Shown piece by piece: positions 55,145-64,000 of a DNA stretch of 64,000 nt (position 1 is its first letter; each line of letters begins with the position of its first letter). The stretch covers positions 451,771-515,770 of the forward strand of contig JACGXE010000003.1 of the NCBI GenBank assembly GCA_014138095.1. The letters are read 5' to 3'. A program made the position numbers and the translations under genes. Source of the DNA: Ochrobactrum sp. RH2CCR150. Its GTDB lineage: Bacteria > Pseudomonadota > Alphaproteobacteria > Rhizobiales > Rhizobiaceae. The notes beneath the pieces are model-generated. The model saw only the letters and a list, made by a program, of their open reading frames with translations, searched no databases and was not told where the DNA came from.

Positions 55145-57124
55145 ATGTCGAATACCGTTTCCATGCAATTCCCCGATGGTTCCGTACGGGACTATGATGC
55201 ATCGACCACCGGTGCTGCACTCGCGGAATCAATCTCCAAATCTCTCGCAAAAAAGGCAGTGGCCTATGCCGTCGACGGCACCGTGCGCGATCTTTCCGAT
55301 CCGCTTGGCGCTTCCGGCAAGATCGAGATTCTCACCCGCGAAGACCCGCGCGCGCTCGAACTGATCCGTCACGATACGGCGCACGTTCTGGCGGAAGCCG
55401 TTCAGGAGCTTTTCCCGGGTACACAGGTTACAATTGGCCCCGTCATCGAAAACGGCTTCTATTACGACTTTGCGCGTAATGAACCGTTTACCCCGGACGA
55501 TCTGCCGGTGATCGAAAAGAAGATGCGCGAGATCATTCAGCGCAACAAGGCGTTCACCAAGGAAATCTGGTCGCGCGACAAGGCCAAGCAGGTTTTTGCC
55601 GATAAGGGTGAAGCCTATAAGGTCGAACTCGTCGATGCGATTCCGGAAGGTCAGGACCTCAAGATCTATTATCAGGGTGACTGGTTCGATCTTTGCCGTG
55701 GTCCGCACATGGCTTCCACCGGCCAGATCGGCAATTCCTTCAAGCTGATGAAGGTTGCCGGTGCTTACTGGCGCGGTGATTCCAACAATCCGATGCTGAC
55801 CCGTATCTACGGTACGGCATTTGCCAACGACAACGACCTTCAGGCCTATCTGCATATGCTTGAAGAGGCTGAAAAGCGCGATCATCGTCGTCTTGGCCGT
55901 GAAATGGACCTCTTCCACTTCCAGGAAGAAGGCCCGGGTGTCGTGTTCTGGCACGCCAAGGGCTGGAAAATGTTCCAGAATCTGGTGAGCTACATGCGCC
56001 GTCGCCTCGACAGCCACGGCTATCAGGAAGTCAACGCGCCACAGGTGCTCGACAAGTCGCTCTGGGAGACCTCCGGTCACTGGGGCTGGTATCGCGACAA
56101 CATGTTCAAGGTAACGGTTGCCGGTGACGATACCGACGACGACCGCGTCTTTGCGCTGAAGCCGATGAACTGCCCGGGCCACGTGCAGATTTTCAAGCAC
56201 GGCCTCAAGTCGTATCGCGATCTGCCGATCAAGCTTGCCGAGTTTGGCAATGTGCACCGGTATGAACCGTCGGGCGCTCTGCATGGCCTGATGCGCGTGC
56301 GCGGCTTTACGCAGGACGATGCGCACATCTTCTGCACCGAAGATCAGATGGCTGCGGAATGCCTGCGCATCAACGATCTCATTCTGTCGGTCTATAAAGA
56401 TTTTGGCTTTGAAGGGATCACGATCAAGCTCTCGACCCGCCCTGAAAAGCGCGTCGGTTCGGACGAACTTTGGGATCGCGCTGAAAGCGTGATGATGACA
56501 GTGCTTGAAGAAATTCAGGCACAGTCGAACGATATCAAGACCGGCATTCTGCCGGGCGAGGGTGCGTTCTACGGACCAAAGTTCGAATATACGCTGAAGG
56601 ACGCCATCGGTCGCGAATGGCAGTGCGGTACCACACAGGTCGATTTCAACCTGCCGGAGCGTTTTGGTGCGTTCTACATCGACAACGAATCGGAAAAGCG
56701 TCAGCCAGTTATGATCCATCGCGCCATCTGCGGCTCGATGGAGCGTTTCCTCGGCATTCTGATCGAAAACTTTGCCGGTCACATGCCGCTCTGGTTCGCG
56801 CCGGTTCAGGTCGTGGTGACGACGATCACTTCGGACGCTGACGATTATGCCATCGAAACAGCTGCCAAGTTGAAGGCTGCCGGTCTGCAGGTTGTCACAG
56901 ATCTGCGTAACGAGAAGATCAACTACAAGGTTCGCGAACACTCGCTCCAGAAGGTTCCGGTCATTCTCGTCTGCGGCAAGCGTGAAGCGGAAGAGCAGAC
57001 GGTCAACATGCGCCGCTTCGGCTCTCGCGATCAGGAAGCGATGACGCGCGATGAGGCAATTGCCCGTTTGACTGAAGAGGCAACCCCTCCGGATCTGATC
57101 CGCCTCAAGAATGGCGGCAGATAA
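55145..57124 (+). CDS. thrS: Threonyl-tRNA synthetase
   Basis: This 659-residue class II synthetase charges tRNA-Thr. It has an N-terminal TGS domain (1-65), an editing domain with [12 protein letters not shown] and WFDLCRGPH, the catalytic core with motif 2 and the zinc ligands (MNCPGHV Cys, [18 protein letters not shown]) and the C-terminal anticodon-binding domain. ATG 55145 follows AAGGACGAA. Monocistronic with a terminator 20 bases after the stop. Confidence 0.98.
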   Translation: MSNTVSMQFPDGSVRDYDASTTGAALAESISKSLAKKAVAYAVDGTVRDLSDPLGASGKIEILTREDPRALELIRHDTAHVLAEAVQELFPGTQVTIGPVIENGFYYDFARNEPFTPDDLPVIEKKMREIIQRNKAFTKEIWSRDKAKQVFADKGEAYKVELVDAIPEGQDLKIYYQGDWFDLCRGPHMASTGQIGNSFKLMKVAGAYWRGDSNNPMLTRIYGTAFANDNDLQAYLHMLEEAEKRDHRRLGREMDLFHFQEEGPGVVFWHAKGWKMFQNLVSYMRRRLDSHGYQEVNAPQVLDKSLWETSGHWGWYRDNMFKVTVAGDDTDDDRVFALKPMNCPGHVQIFKHGLKSYRDLPIKLAEFGNVHRYEPSGALHGLMRVRGFTQDDAHIFCTEDQMAAECLRINDLILSVYKDFGFEGITIKLSTRPEKRVGSDELWDRAESVMMTVLEEIQAQSNDIKTGILPGEGAFYGPKFEYTLKDAIGREWQCGTTQVDFNLPERFGAFYIDNESEKRQPVMIHRAICGSMERFLGILIENFAGHMPLWFAPVQVVVTTITSDADDYAIETAAKLKAAGLQVVTDLRNEKINYKVREHSLQKVPVILVCGKREAEEQTVNMRRFGSRDQEAMTRDEAIARLTEEATPPDLIRLKNGGR

Positions 57125-57144
57125 CAAGGGCCTCGCTCCAAACA

Positions 57145-57172
57145 AAAAGACCGCGCCTTGGCGCGGTCTTTT
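57145..57172. terminator. Terminator after thrS, possibly shared with the convergent gene
   Basis: Stem AAAAGACCGCGCC/GGCGCGGTCTTTT, symmetric with A- and T-runs on both sides, so it can act for both convergent genes. Confidence 0.85.
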
Positions 57173-57195
57173 CTATTGCTGGGTAATTAATCATC

Positions 57196-58212
57196 TCAGT
57201 CGAGGCTGTCGTCAGATGCCTCAAATTCCTTATTGGCAATGACTTCGACTTCCTCATTTTTTCCAGAAGAAACCTTGAAGTCCCGCTGATAGATGCGGTC
57301 CTTGTTTTTCGCCACAGCAACATAATCGCCTTCGATCAGAACCAGCGAAGAATAGGCGCCAACGCTTTCACGCACCACATCGCCCGAAGCATTGAGAACC
57401 GACCATGATGTGTCGGCCAGTGCTTCACCGCCATGTTCGCGTACCAGCTTCAGCGTCAATTCCGCAGCGCGATGCTCAATCGTCGCTTCGGTGAGTTTGC
57501 CTGCCTCGACCCGAATATCGGCGCGGATAATGGCATTGGCCGAACCATAGTTCGAGACGACGTGGTAGGTGCCACTGTTGAGCCGGATAATGGCATTCGG
57601 CTTCACGTCCGGTACAATCAGCGAGCGTTCGCTGTTGTCTTCGTCGGCATAGATCGAGAATCGCAGCAGATCGTCATTGATCTTGCCTTTGTCGGGCAGA
57701 ACGGCACTCAGCTTCATTCCGCCCGCATCGAGCATCATCAGTTCGTGCCGGGCATTGTTGCCAAGTGTGATGCGCTTGGTGGCGCCTGCACGCCCGTAAG
57801 CCACGTGAACGAGGTAACTACCCTCCGGCAGATTGAATGCGGCGCTGCCACCCTGTGCGCTGGCGATCAGCGGCAATTGCCCGTCTGGCCCGACATTGGG
57901 TGAAAAAACACGCCAGACCAGTCCCGTCGGAATGTCGCTGCCATCGTCTATCAGACGCGCTTTCAAATCCAGCTCGGTGGTTTTCATCAACGGATTGTTT
58001 TCCGGGCTCGTCGGCGACGCATAGGGGCTGAGCGTCGGCAGGTCGAGCGCGGGTTCAGGAAGGTTCAAACCGCCGCTTGCCTCGGCTGCAGGGTCAAGGC
58101 CCTGCGCCCATGCAGGCGCACCCGACATCCCGGCCAGCAGCGCAACAGCAAGCCATTCGCCGCGAAGATATCGTGATGTTTGAACGCAAGGCAGAAGTTT
58201 GAAAACCGACAT
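57196..58212 (-). CDS. Conserved exported protein of unknown function
   Basis: This 338-residue protein has a likely signal peptide (LAVALLAGMSGAPAWA, cleavage near residue 36). The mature part looks like a chain of beta-sandwich segments with a repeated theme of a value-bearing strand followed by G-Y/H-V (AFNLPEGSYLVHVAYGRAG, RLNSGTYHVVSNYGSAN, VLIEGDYVAVAKNKD). The pattern suggests three carboxypeptidase-regulatory-like or PEGA-like repeats. No catalytic residues stand out. It is found between thrS and a nitroreductase gene. Function unknown; likely periplasmic. Confidence 0.8.
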   Translation of the reverse strand: MSVFKLLPCVQTSRYLRGEWLAVALLAGMSGAPAWAQGLDPAAEASGGLNLPEPALDLPTLSPYASPTSPENNPLMKTTELDLKARLIDDGSDIPTGLVWRVFSPNVGPDGQLPLIASAQGGSAAFNLPEGSYLVHVAYGRAGATKRITLGNNARHELMMLDAGGMKLSAVLPDKGKINDDLLRFSIYADEDNSERSLIVPDVKPNAIIRLNSGTYHVVSNYGSANAIIRADIRVEAGKLTEATIEHRAAELTLKLVREHGGEALADTSWSVLNASGDVVRESVGAYSSLVLIEGDYVAVAKNKDRIYQRDFKVSSGKNEEVEVIANKEFEASDDSLD

Positions 58213-58407
58213 AGCTTTTTTGAGCCCATGCGGGTGTCGAATTCAAGGCCAAATCGTTTCTGACACCGGCATTTTTTAGCCTTCGCCGTGCTGCGGTTTC
58301 TCCGAGTTTTGACTTTACACCGCCGTTGCAACGGGCGAGAAGAGGCGGCCCTCTCAAAAGAAGAGTGGCAATTCAGGTTTTAGCAAGTTCCAGTCGTGAG
58401 GTTTTCC

Positions 58408-58992
58408 GTGGCGCACCCGGTGTTCGATTTTCTAGCTCAGCGTAGTTCCACGCCGATTTCCGCAATTGGCGCTCCAGCACCAGAAGGCGAAGAACTGGCT
58501 GAACTGCTTAAAGTCGCAGCCCGCGTGCCTGATCATGGCCGTTTGACGCCCTGGCGCTTCATCCTCTACCGCGGTGACGCTCGCAAGCGGGTAGGGGAGT
58601 TTCTGGCCAAGCGCGCCGAAGAACGCGAAGGCCCACTACCGGAAGGCCGCAAAGAACAGGAATTGACCCGCTTCGCGCGTGCTCCGCTCGTCATCGGCAT
58701 TGTGTCTTCGCCGGTGGCGCATGAGCGCATCCCGGAATGGGAGCAGTTTTTGTCGGCTGGCGCTGTGGCGATGAACTTCTGTATAGCTGCCAATGCGCTT
58801 GGTTATGCAACCAACTGGATTAGCAACTGGTATGCGGACGATGCACCGTCGCGCGCATATCTCGGTTTTGCCCCCAATGAACGCGTGGCTGGTTTCGTTC
58901 ACATCGGCACCGCGGAAAACAAGATGCCGGAACGTCCCCGTGCGGATATGGACAAGATCGTTTCCGATTATTCCGGCCCGTGGGTGGAATAA
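58408..58992 (+). CDS. Nitroreductase family protein (YdjA-like)
   Basis: This 194-residue FMN-dependent oxidoreductase fold protein has RVPDHGRLTPWRFI (FMN-phosphate loop), AMNFCIAANALGYATNW and GFVHIGTAENKMPERPR. It resembles the short YdjA-type nitroreductases. GTG 58408 is chosen because GAGG ends six bases upstream; another GTG is at 58396. Substrate unknown. The next gene, a flavin-reductase-like protein, is 41 bases downstream and on the same strand. Confidence 0.88.
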   Translation: MAHPVFDFLAQRSSTPISAIGAPAPEGEELAELLKVAARVPDHGRLTPWRFILYRGDARKRVGEFLAKRAEEREGPLPEGRKEQELTRFARAPLVIGIVSSPVAHERIPEWEQFLSAGAVAMNFCIAANALGYATNWISNWYADDAPSRAYLGFAPNERVAGFVHIGTAENKMPERPRADMDKIVSDYSGPWVE

Positions 58993-59033
58993 GACAGAGC
59001 TTTAAAACTTTTTCCTAAGGCAAGGAAATAACG

Positions 59034-59642
59034 ATGTTTTACGAGCCGAAAGAAGGGCATCCGCTGCCCCACAATCCCTTCAAGGCAATTGTCGCACCGC
59101 GTCCGATCGGCTGGATTGGTACGTGCTCGAAGGACGGAGCGGTCAATCTGGCTCCGTATTCTTTCTTCAACGCGATCTGCGATACGCCGCCGATGGTGAT
59201 GTTTTCATCCAGCGGCATCAAGGACAGCGTGACTTTCATCGAGGAAACGGGTGAGTTCACGACCAATCTGGTGAGCGATCATCTCAAGACGCATATGAAT
59301 GCGTCTTCCGTGGACGCGCCGCGTGGCACCAGCGAGTTCGGCTATGCCGGATTGACCCGTGCGCCATCGAAAATCATTGCCGCTCCGCGTGTGAAAGAGG
59401 CCTATGCGTCGCTGGAATGTGTCGTCGTCGACATCAGGCGGTTGCAGGACAAGGAAGGCAAGCCGACCGACAATTACATGGTCATCGGTGAAGTCGTCGG
59501 CGTTCACATTGATGAAAGCATTCTGACGGACGGACTGGTTGATATCGCCAAGGTCAAACCCGTGACGCGTCTCGGCTATATGGATTACGCCACGACGGAG
59601 AGCGTCTATCAGATGTTTCGCCCGAAATGGTCCGACAAGTGA
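59034..59642 (+). CDS. Flavin reductase-like domain protein
   Basis: This 202-residue split-barrel FMN-binding protein of the flavoredoxin/DIM6 type has NPFKAIVAPRPIGWIGT, APYSFFNAICDTPPMVMFSS and the late FVGEV-like VIGEVVGVHID. It may supply reduced flavin or be an NAD(P)H:flavin oxidoreductase. AAGGCAAGGAAA lies upstream of the ATG. Co-transcription with the nitroreductase is likely. A repeat copy starts about ten bases after its stop. Confidence 0.87.
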   Translation: MFYEPKEGHPLPHNPFKAIVAPRPIGWIGTCSKDGAVNLAPYSFFNAICDTPPMVMFSSSGIKDSVTFIEETGEFTTNLVSDHLKTHMNASSVDAPRGTSEFGYAGLTRAPSKIIAAPRVKEAYASLECVVVDIRRLQDKEGKPTDNYMVIGEVVGVHIDESILTDGLVDIAKVKPVTRLGYMDYATTESVYQMFRPKWSDK

Positions 59643-59651
59643 GGGGCTTTT

Positions 59652-59702
59652 TCTTCGCATTATCCTACGCAAAACCGCTTCACACTTTTGCTGGAAATGC
59701 TT
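59652..59702 (-). repeat. Bru-RS-like dispersed repeat, partial inverted copy
   Basis: TCGCATTATCCTACGCAAAACC...CACTTTTGCTGGAAATGCT matches the right half of the copy at 53534-53636. It ends exactly at the mazG stop codon. Confidence 0.7.
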
Positions 59703-60526
59703 TACAGCCCCTTTTTCTTGGCTTCAATCCAGATTTCTTCCATTTCGTCGAGGCTTGCTGAATCGAGATTGTTTCCGGCCTCATCTAGCGTCTTCTCGAT
59801 GAAATGGAAGCGTCGCTTGAATTTGTCATTGGCCGCAATCAGCGCCGTTTCGGCATCAATCTCAAGGTGGCGGCCAAGATTGACCATGGCGAAGAGCAGA
59901 TCGCCATATTCTTCCGTGATATTGGCCTTGTCCTGCGCAGCCATAGCTTCTTTCAGCTCGGCAGTTTCTTCAGAAATCTTGTCGAGAATCGGCGCGGCTT
60001 CAGACCAGTCAAAGCCGACTTTTGCCGCTTTCTGCTGCAGTTTCAGCGCCCGGACGAGGGCAGGGAAGTTGGTTGGAATATCGTCGAGAAAACCGTTATT
60101 CTCATGCGTATCAAGCCCGAGATCTGCACGACGTTCTGCGCGCTCCGCCTTCTCTTCCGCTTTGATCCGGTTCCACGAGCCTTTGGCCATGCCAGCGCTG
60201 CGGGCTTCCTCATCTCCGAAGACATGCGGGTGACGGCGGATCATCTTATGGGTGATCGCCTCCACCACATTGCCGAAATCGAAACTGCCTTGCTCTTCGG
60301 CCATCCGCGCATGGAAAACCACCTGTAGCAAAAGATCACCCAGCTCCTCGCGCAGATCGTCCATGTCGTCGCGCTCAATAGCGTCGAGAACCTCATAGGC
60401 TTCTTCCAGCGTATAAGGCATGATCGATCGGAAGCTCTGCTCGACATCCCACGGGCAGCCGGTTTTCGGATCGCGAAGAGCAGCCATAATCTCAAGCAGG
60501 CGGTCGATATTGCGGGAAGGGGTCAT
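59702..60526 (-). CDS. mazG: Nucleoside triphosphate pyrophosphohydrolase MazG
   Basis: This 274-residue protein hydrolyses NTPs to NMP and pyrophosphate. Two MazG domains are visible: the N-terminal CPWDVEQSFRSIMPYTLEEA with EELGDLLLQVVFHA, and the C-terminal EETAELKEAM with EYGDLLFAMVNLG, each with the EExxE-12-ExxD metal pattern. Start 60526 has GGAG five bases upstream and gives MTPSRNIDRLLEIM. The stop codon coincides with the end of a dispersed repeat. Confidence 0.95.
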   Translation of the reverse strand: MTPSRNIDRLLEIMAALRDPKTGCPWDVEQSFRSIMPYTLEEAYEVLDAIERDDMDDLREELGDLLLQVVFHARMAEEQGSFDFGNVVEAITHKMIRRHPHVFGDEEARSAGMAKGSWNRIKAEEKAERAERRADLGLDTHENNGFLDDIPTNFPALVRALKLQQKAAKVGFDWSEAAPILDKISEETAELKEAMAAQDKANITEEYGDLLFAMVNLGRHLEIDAETALIAANDKFKRRFHFIEKTLDEAGNNLDSASLDEMEEIWIEAKKKGL

Positions 60527-60671
60527 CTGCGCTCCATCAAACTTCGCTAACTCCATTGCCAATTGCTGGCAAAGAATCATCTGGAACGGGTTGAAGTCCG
60601 TTGCCGATTTTGCATAGTCAGCTCGGGATCGCACATCGGGGCGGCATGTTCAACAAGTGGATACTTGATCG

Positions 60672-61679
60672 ATGACAATTCTTGTGACTGGCGGCGCCGG
60701 CTATATCGGCTCTCATACCTGCGTTCAGCTGATCGAGGCAGGCCATGAAGTGGTCGTGGTCGATAATTTCGACAATAGTAACCCGGAAGCCCTTCACCGG
60801 ATCGAGAAAATTACCGGACGCGCACCCATTCGCGAACCGGGAGACATTCGTGATCGCGCGCTGATGGAACAGATCATCACGCGCCACAAATGCACGGCAG
60901 TGATTCATTTTGCAGGCCTGAAGGCTGTCGGGGAATCAAGCGAAAAGCCACTGCATTATTATGACTGCAACGTATTGGGCACGCTGCGGCTGTTGCAGGC
61001 GATGGAAGCAACCGGCGTCAAGACGCTGGTATTCTCCTCATCCGCTACAGTTTACGGTGACCCGCAGAAGCTGCCGATCACCGAAGACCAGCAGCTCTCC
61101 GCAACGAACCCCTATGGTCGCACCAAGCTGATCATCGAAGAAATGCTGCGCGATCTCTACAATAGCGACAATAGCTGGAAGATCGCCATTCTGCGCTACT
61201 TCAACCCCGTCGGTGCGCATGAAAGCGGCCTGATTGGTGAAGACCCGAAAGGCATTCCGAACAATCTGATGCCGATCATCGCGCAGGTTGCGACCGGACG
61301 CCGTGAGAAGCTGAACATCTGGGGCAACGATTACGCAACGCCAGACGGCACGGGGGTTCGTGACTACATCCATGTGGTCGATCTGGCCGCTGGCCACCTT
61401 AAGGCGCTGAAAAAGCTGGATGAACCAAAATGCTTCGCCGTTAATCTCGGTACGGGGCAGGGCTACAGCGTTCTCGATGTCGTCAAGGCGTTCGAGCATG
61501 TCTCCAACCGCCAGATCAATTACGAGATCGCGCCACGCCGCCCGGGCGACGTTGCTGAATGCTATGCAGACCCAACCTTTGCCAACGATTTCCTTGGCTG
61601 GTCGGCCGAGAAGAATCTGCGCGAGATGTGCCAAGATATGTGGAACTGGCAGTCAAAAAACCCCAACGGCTACGAATAA
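60672..61679 (+). CDS. galE: UDP-glucose 4-epimerase
   Basis: This 335-residue short-chain dehydrogenase-type epimerase interconverts UDP-glucose and UDP-galactose for polysaccharide synthesis. The NAD-binding motif is TGGAGYIGSH, the catalytic pair is in YGRTK (Tyr and Lys), with a Ser in FSSSATVYG. Length and the ending DMWNWQSKNPNGYE are typical of bacterial GalE. It is divergent from mazG with about 145 bases between the two genes. Confidence 0.96.
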   Translation: MTILVTGGAGYIGSHTCVQLIEAGHEVVVVDNFDNSNPEALHRIEKITGRAPIREPGDIRDRALMEQIITRHKCTAVIHFAGLKAVGESSEKPLHYYDCNVLGTLRLLQAMEATGVKTLVFSSSATVYGDPQKLPITEDQQLSATNPYGRTKLIIEEMLRDLYNSDNSWKIAILRYFNPVGAHESGLIGEDPKGIPNNLMPIIAQVATGRREKLNIWGNDYATPDGTGVRDYIHVVDLAAGHLKALKKLDEPKCFAVNLGTGQGYSVLDVVKAFEHVSNRQINYEIAPRRPGDVAECYADPTFANDFLGWSAEKNLREMCQDMWNWQSKNPNGYE

Positions 61680-61731
61680 GCTGGCAACCGCCTTTTAATC
61701 GCAAGCAAATCCCGGAAAAGTGAAGCAAGAG

Positions 61732-61769
61732 GGCCTGTTTTCCAACCGTCGAGGATTGAAAACAGGCCC
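61732..61769. repeat. Inverted repeat between galE and the transporter gene
   Basis: GGGCCTGTTTTC (61731-61742) pairs with GAAAACAGGCCC (61758-61769). The right arm motif AAACAGGCCC recurs at about 61783 and, with one extra G, at 61796. No T-run follows. It may be a galE transcript end or a leader element of the next gene. Confidence 0.55.
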
Positions 61770-61893
61770 GATGCGTTTAATAAACAGGCCCCGCAAAACA
61801 GGGCCCATGTCCCTGAATATTTCCCATGTTTCATGGACGCGATGCGGCGCCCGGTCCTCCCCCAAGGCGCGCCGAACAAGATTGGACGAAACT

Positions 61894-62850
61894 ATGCGCT
61901 TCCTGCCGGATAAATTCACCTCAATGCTGATTGCCACAATTCTGCTGGCCTCGGTGCTTCCGGTGCAAGGCGAATTTGCGGAATGGTTCGGCATGGCGAC
62001 GAAAGTCGCGGTCGGCCTTCTGTTCTTCCTGCATGGCGCGCGTCTTTCGCGTGAGGCCGTTATTTCAGGCATCACCCACTGGAGACTGCATCTGGCAGTT
62101 TTCCTCTCCACCTTCGTGCTGTTTCCGATCCTGGGTCTCGCAGCTGGCTGGGTTATCCCCGGTCTGGCGCAGTCCGCCTTCTATACCGGCATCCTCTATC
62201 TCTGCGTGCTGCCTTCGACGGTGCAGTCATCCATCGCCTTCACGTCCATGGCGGGCGGCAATGTTTCGGCGGCAATTGTTTCCGCTTCGGCGTCGAATAT
62301 TTTTGGCATGTTTCTCACACCGCTTCTGGTAGGCCTGCTTTTTGCAGTGCAGAGCGGAGGAGGCGGCATCTCGCTTGATGCGTTTGAAGCCATTTTGCTG
62401 CAATTGCTGCTACCATTCGTTCTCGGTCAGATTCTGCAACCCTGGATCGGCAGCTTCATGCGGCGTAACAGCAAGCCGCTCAGCTTCGTGGATCGCGGTT
62501 CCATCCTGATGGTTGTCTATCTGGCCTTCAGCGAAGCCATCGTGGAAGGCCTTTGGAAATCAGTCTCTTGGGACGATCTCTTGATGATGGTGGGGGTCAA
62601 TATAGTGTTGCTGATTGTCGTCCTGCTGATTACCTGGTACGGCAGCAAGCGACTGGGCTTTAATCGCGCCGATTGCATAACGATCATGTTTTGCGGCTCC
62701 AAAAAAAGCCTTGCCAGTGGTGCGCCAATGGCCAGCGCCATTTTCGCAAGCGCAAATGTTGGCAGTATTGTGCTACCATTGATGCTGTTTCATCAGATTC
62801 AGCTTATGGCTTGTGCGGTGATTGCGCGTAAACTGGCCGATCATAAGTAA
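61894..62850 (+). CDS. Bile acid:sodium symporter-like transporter (SBF-like/YfeH type)
   Basis: This 318-residue membrane protein has about nine or ten hydrophobic segments and belongs to the SBF-like family (BASS-type fold). Markers are VAVGLLFFLHGARLSREAV, CVLPSTVQSSIAFTSMAGGN and CGSKKSLASGAPMA. The start at 61894 (MRFLPDKF) was chosen over 61720 because the upstream frame crosses the 61731-61769 inverted repeat and lacks membrane character. The transported solute is not known. Confidence 0.88.
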   Translation: MRFLPDKFTSMLIATILLASVLPVQGEFAEWFGMATKVAVGLLFFLHGARLSREAVISGITHWRLHLAVFLSTFVLFPILGLAAGWVIPGLAQSAFYTGILYLCVLPSTVQSSIAFTSMAGGNVSAAIVSASASNIFGMFLTPLLVGLLFAVQSGGGGISLDAFEAILLQLLLPFVLGQILQPWIGSFMRRNSKPLSFVDRGSILMVVYLAFSEAIVEGLWKSVSWDDLLMMVGVNIVLLIVVLLITWYGSKRLGFNRADCITIMFCGSKKSLASGAPMASAIFASANVGSIVLPLMLFHQIQLMACAVIARKLADHK

Positions 62851-62889
62851 GCTGCACGAACTATACAGACTTTGAAAAGGCATACGGCA

Positions 62890-63720
62890 ATGGCGCAAAC
62901 CGACGATAAATCCTTCAATGAGGACGCTCTGGCGGAAGCCTATGATCGTGCGCTCGCGCTTGAAAAAGCTGGCGATTTTGACGGTGCTGCGAAAGCCTAT
63001 GAAGAAGTTCTGGCCATCGATCCCGACGATCACGGCGGTGCAGCCGTGCGGCTTGCCAGCATGGGGCGTGGCGCTGTTCCACTGAAAGCGCCCGACGCTT
63101 ATGTGGCGACACTGTTCGACCAGCATGCCGAAATGTTCGACACAATTCTCGTCGACCAGCTTGGCTATGATGTGCCGTTGCAGCTGCGCGAAATATTGCT
63201 GGAGATCGATGAGGAATTTCATCGTGATCGTATGCTTGATCTCGGCTGCGGCACCGGCCTGTCGGCTGATGCGCTTGACGATATGGCGACGCACAAGACC
63301 GGCGTGGACATTTCTGAAAACATGATCGAAGTCGCGTTTGAAAAAGGCGATTACGACGCGCTGTTCGTTGGCGAAGCGGTACGTTTTCTTGAAACGACTG
63401 CCGAGGATAATTGGGATCTGATCGTGGCGACCGACGTGCTGCCTTATATGGGTGAGCTGGATCGCTTCTTTGCAGGCGTTGCGACGCAACTGGAGCCGGA
63501 TGGCTATTTCGGTTTTTCAAGCGAAACGCAGGACGAAGCGCGCTTCGCGGGCCGGGCCTTCATGGTCGGCGATTATCAGCGTTTCGCACATGCCAAGTCA
63601 TATGTGACGGCCATGCTGGATGCGCACGGCATGGACTGCATTCGCTGTGAGAACATCACTGTGCGCAGCGAGCAAGGTTCGCCGGTTCCCGGACATCTTT
63701 ACGTCGCACGCCGTCGCTGA
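62890..63720 (+). CDS. TPR-containing class I methyltransferase
   Basis: This 276-residue protein has an N-terminal tetratricopeptide unit (AYDRALALEKAGDFDGAAKA, about residues 15-55) followed by a SAM-dependent methyltransferase fold with motif I LDLGCGTGLSADAL and the acidic GVDISENMIEVA strand. ATG 62890 was preferred to TTG 62872. The substrate is not known; similar proteins are labelled as SmtA/UbiE-type transferases. It follows the SBF-like gene by 39 bases. Confidence 0.85.
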   Translation: MAQTDDKSFNEDALAEAYDRALALEKAGDFDGAAKAYEEVLAIDPDDHGGAAVRLASMGRGAVPLKAPDAYVATLFDQHAEMFDTILVDQLGYDVPLQLREILLEIDEEFHRDRMLDLGCGTGLSADALDDMATHKTGVDISENMIEVAFEKGDYDALFVGEAVRFLETTAEDNWDLIVATDVLPYMGELDRFFAGVATQLEPDGYFGFSSETQDEARFAGRAFMVGDYQRFAHAKSYVTAMLDAHGMDCIRCENITVRSEQGSPVPGHLYVARRR

Positions 63721-63974
63721 CATTTCGCGTCAACGATAAAACTGAACCACGTGATCGGCGACCGAATGGCTTGGGTCATTGGATAAAGTTCGCGCTGTTG
63801 GGCGGCATTTGCTTATGTCGGGCGCAGTGCCTGAATAGACAGGCAGTGCAGAATACACATCACAATGTTCCATAATCTATCTTATGTGATCAATGCGTGT
63901 AGCCGGGGTGAGTTCTAGCTTGAAGTGCGACTTGCAAACGATAACAATGAGTTATCCCACGCAAGGAACCCGTC
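63721..63974. other. Intergenic region before the right-edge start
   Basis: About 254 bases with no gene. If the next frame is an IS30-type transposase, the left end of that element should lie in this stretch, but I could not identify a terminal inverted repeat without the right end. Confidence 0.35.
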
Positions 63975-64000
63975 ATGGAACGCACCTACTCGCATATTGA
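63975..64000 (+). CDS. Start of a gene cut by the window edge, possibly IS30-family transposase
   Basis: Only eight codons are visible (MERTYSHI, then a codon beginning GA). AAGGA lies nine bases upstream of the ATG. The N-terminus MERTYSHI resembles IS30-family transposases from Rhizobiales that begin RTYSHID. Too little is visible for more than a tentative assignment. Confidence 0.35.

Noticed and set aside
55229..57145. 638-codon frame antisense to thrS
   Set aside because: It is a shadow of thrS with no start signal or family resemblance.
1..64000. CRISPR array or phage cluster
   Set aside because: No regularly spaced short direct repeats and no phage structural genes were seen.

Overview
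The window looks like a chromosome segment from an alphaproteobacterium of the order Hyphomicrobiales, most likely Brucellaceae (Ochrobactrum/Brucella). This assignment is inferred from: the order ntrY-ntrX-trkA-(glycosyltransferase)-hfq-hflX; the clpP-clpX-lon-hup block; alphaproteobacterial SOS boxes of the form GAAC-N7-GAAC; protein sequences of Brucella type; and a dispersed ~100-bp palindromic repeat resembling the Brucella Bru-RS elements. No species can be fixed from sequence alone.

Layout. 1-4144: nitrogen/redox two-component system NtrYX (NtrY cut by the left edge) and the potassium-uptake regulator TrkA. 4218-7306: a DXD glycosyltransferase, then Hfq and HflX, with two repeat copies in front of hfq. 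7423-12908: proteostasis block (ClpP, ClpX, Lon) and the nucleoid protein HU. 13156-13797: an accessory TTG-start gene. 13853-18240: divergent uvrA and ssb, each with its own exact SOS box, separated by an unusually wide 938-bp gap. 18636-19286: an AT-rich orphan gene with a Cys-x14-His pattern like CNF-type deamidase toxins. 19394-31130: a complete C-P lyase (phosphonate) locus with a divergent phnF, then phnGHIJKL, a hexapeptide acetyltransferase, phnMN and phnCDE1E2; there are two Pho boxes and a candidate PhnF operator. 31127-35083: MarC-family protein and gyrA. 35267-39548: a 51-residue membrane peptide, coaD, two cyclophilins, queA and tgt (Tgt lacks most of its zinc ligands). 39603-44613: a TetR regulator with a perfect operator, divergent from an RND efflux pair. 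44728-49125: a luciferase-like monooxygenase and the glutarate set (LysR regulator, gcdH, CoA-transferase). 49176-53537: Mop protein, tRNA-Leu(GAG), patatin, hisI, folE, an atypical IscU-like scaffold and yidD. 53785-63720: DacF-like carboxypeptidase, thrS, a conserved exported protein, nitroreductase, flavin-reductase-like protein, mazG, galE, an SBF-like transporter and a TPR-methyltransferase. The window ends in the first codons of what may be an IS30-type transposase.

How the genes work together. Most of the window is housekeeping. Phosphate starvation would act through the Pho boxes to switch on phosphonate uptake (PhnCDE) and C-P bond cleavage (PhnGHIJ with PhnK, L, M, N). DNA damage would derepress uvrA and ssb together. 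QueA and Tgt share one transcription unit for queuosine tRNA modification. GcdH and the CoA-transferase would convert glutarate to crotonyl-CoA under LysR control. The clearest accessory items are the AT-rich orphan at 18636, the TTG-start gene at 13156 and the possible insertion sequence at the right edge. I did not see a clear multi-gene novel system; the best candidate for new biology is the single-gene deamidase-like protein.
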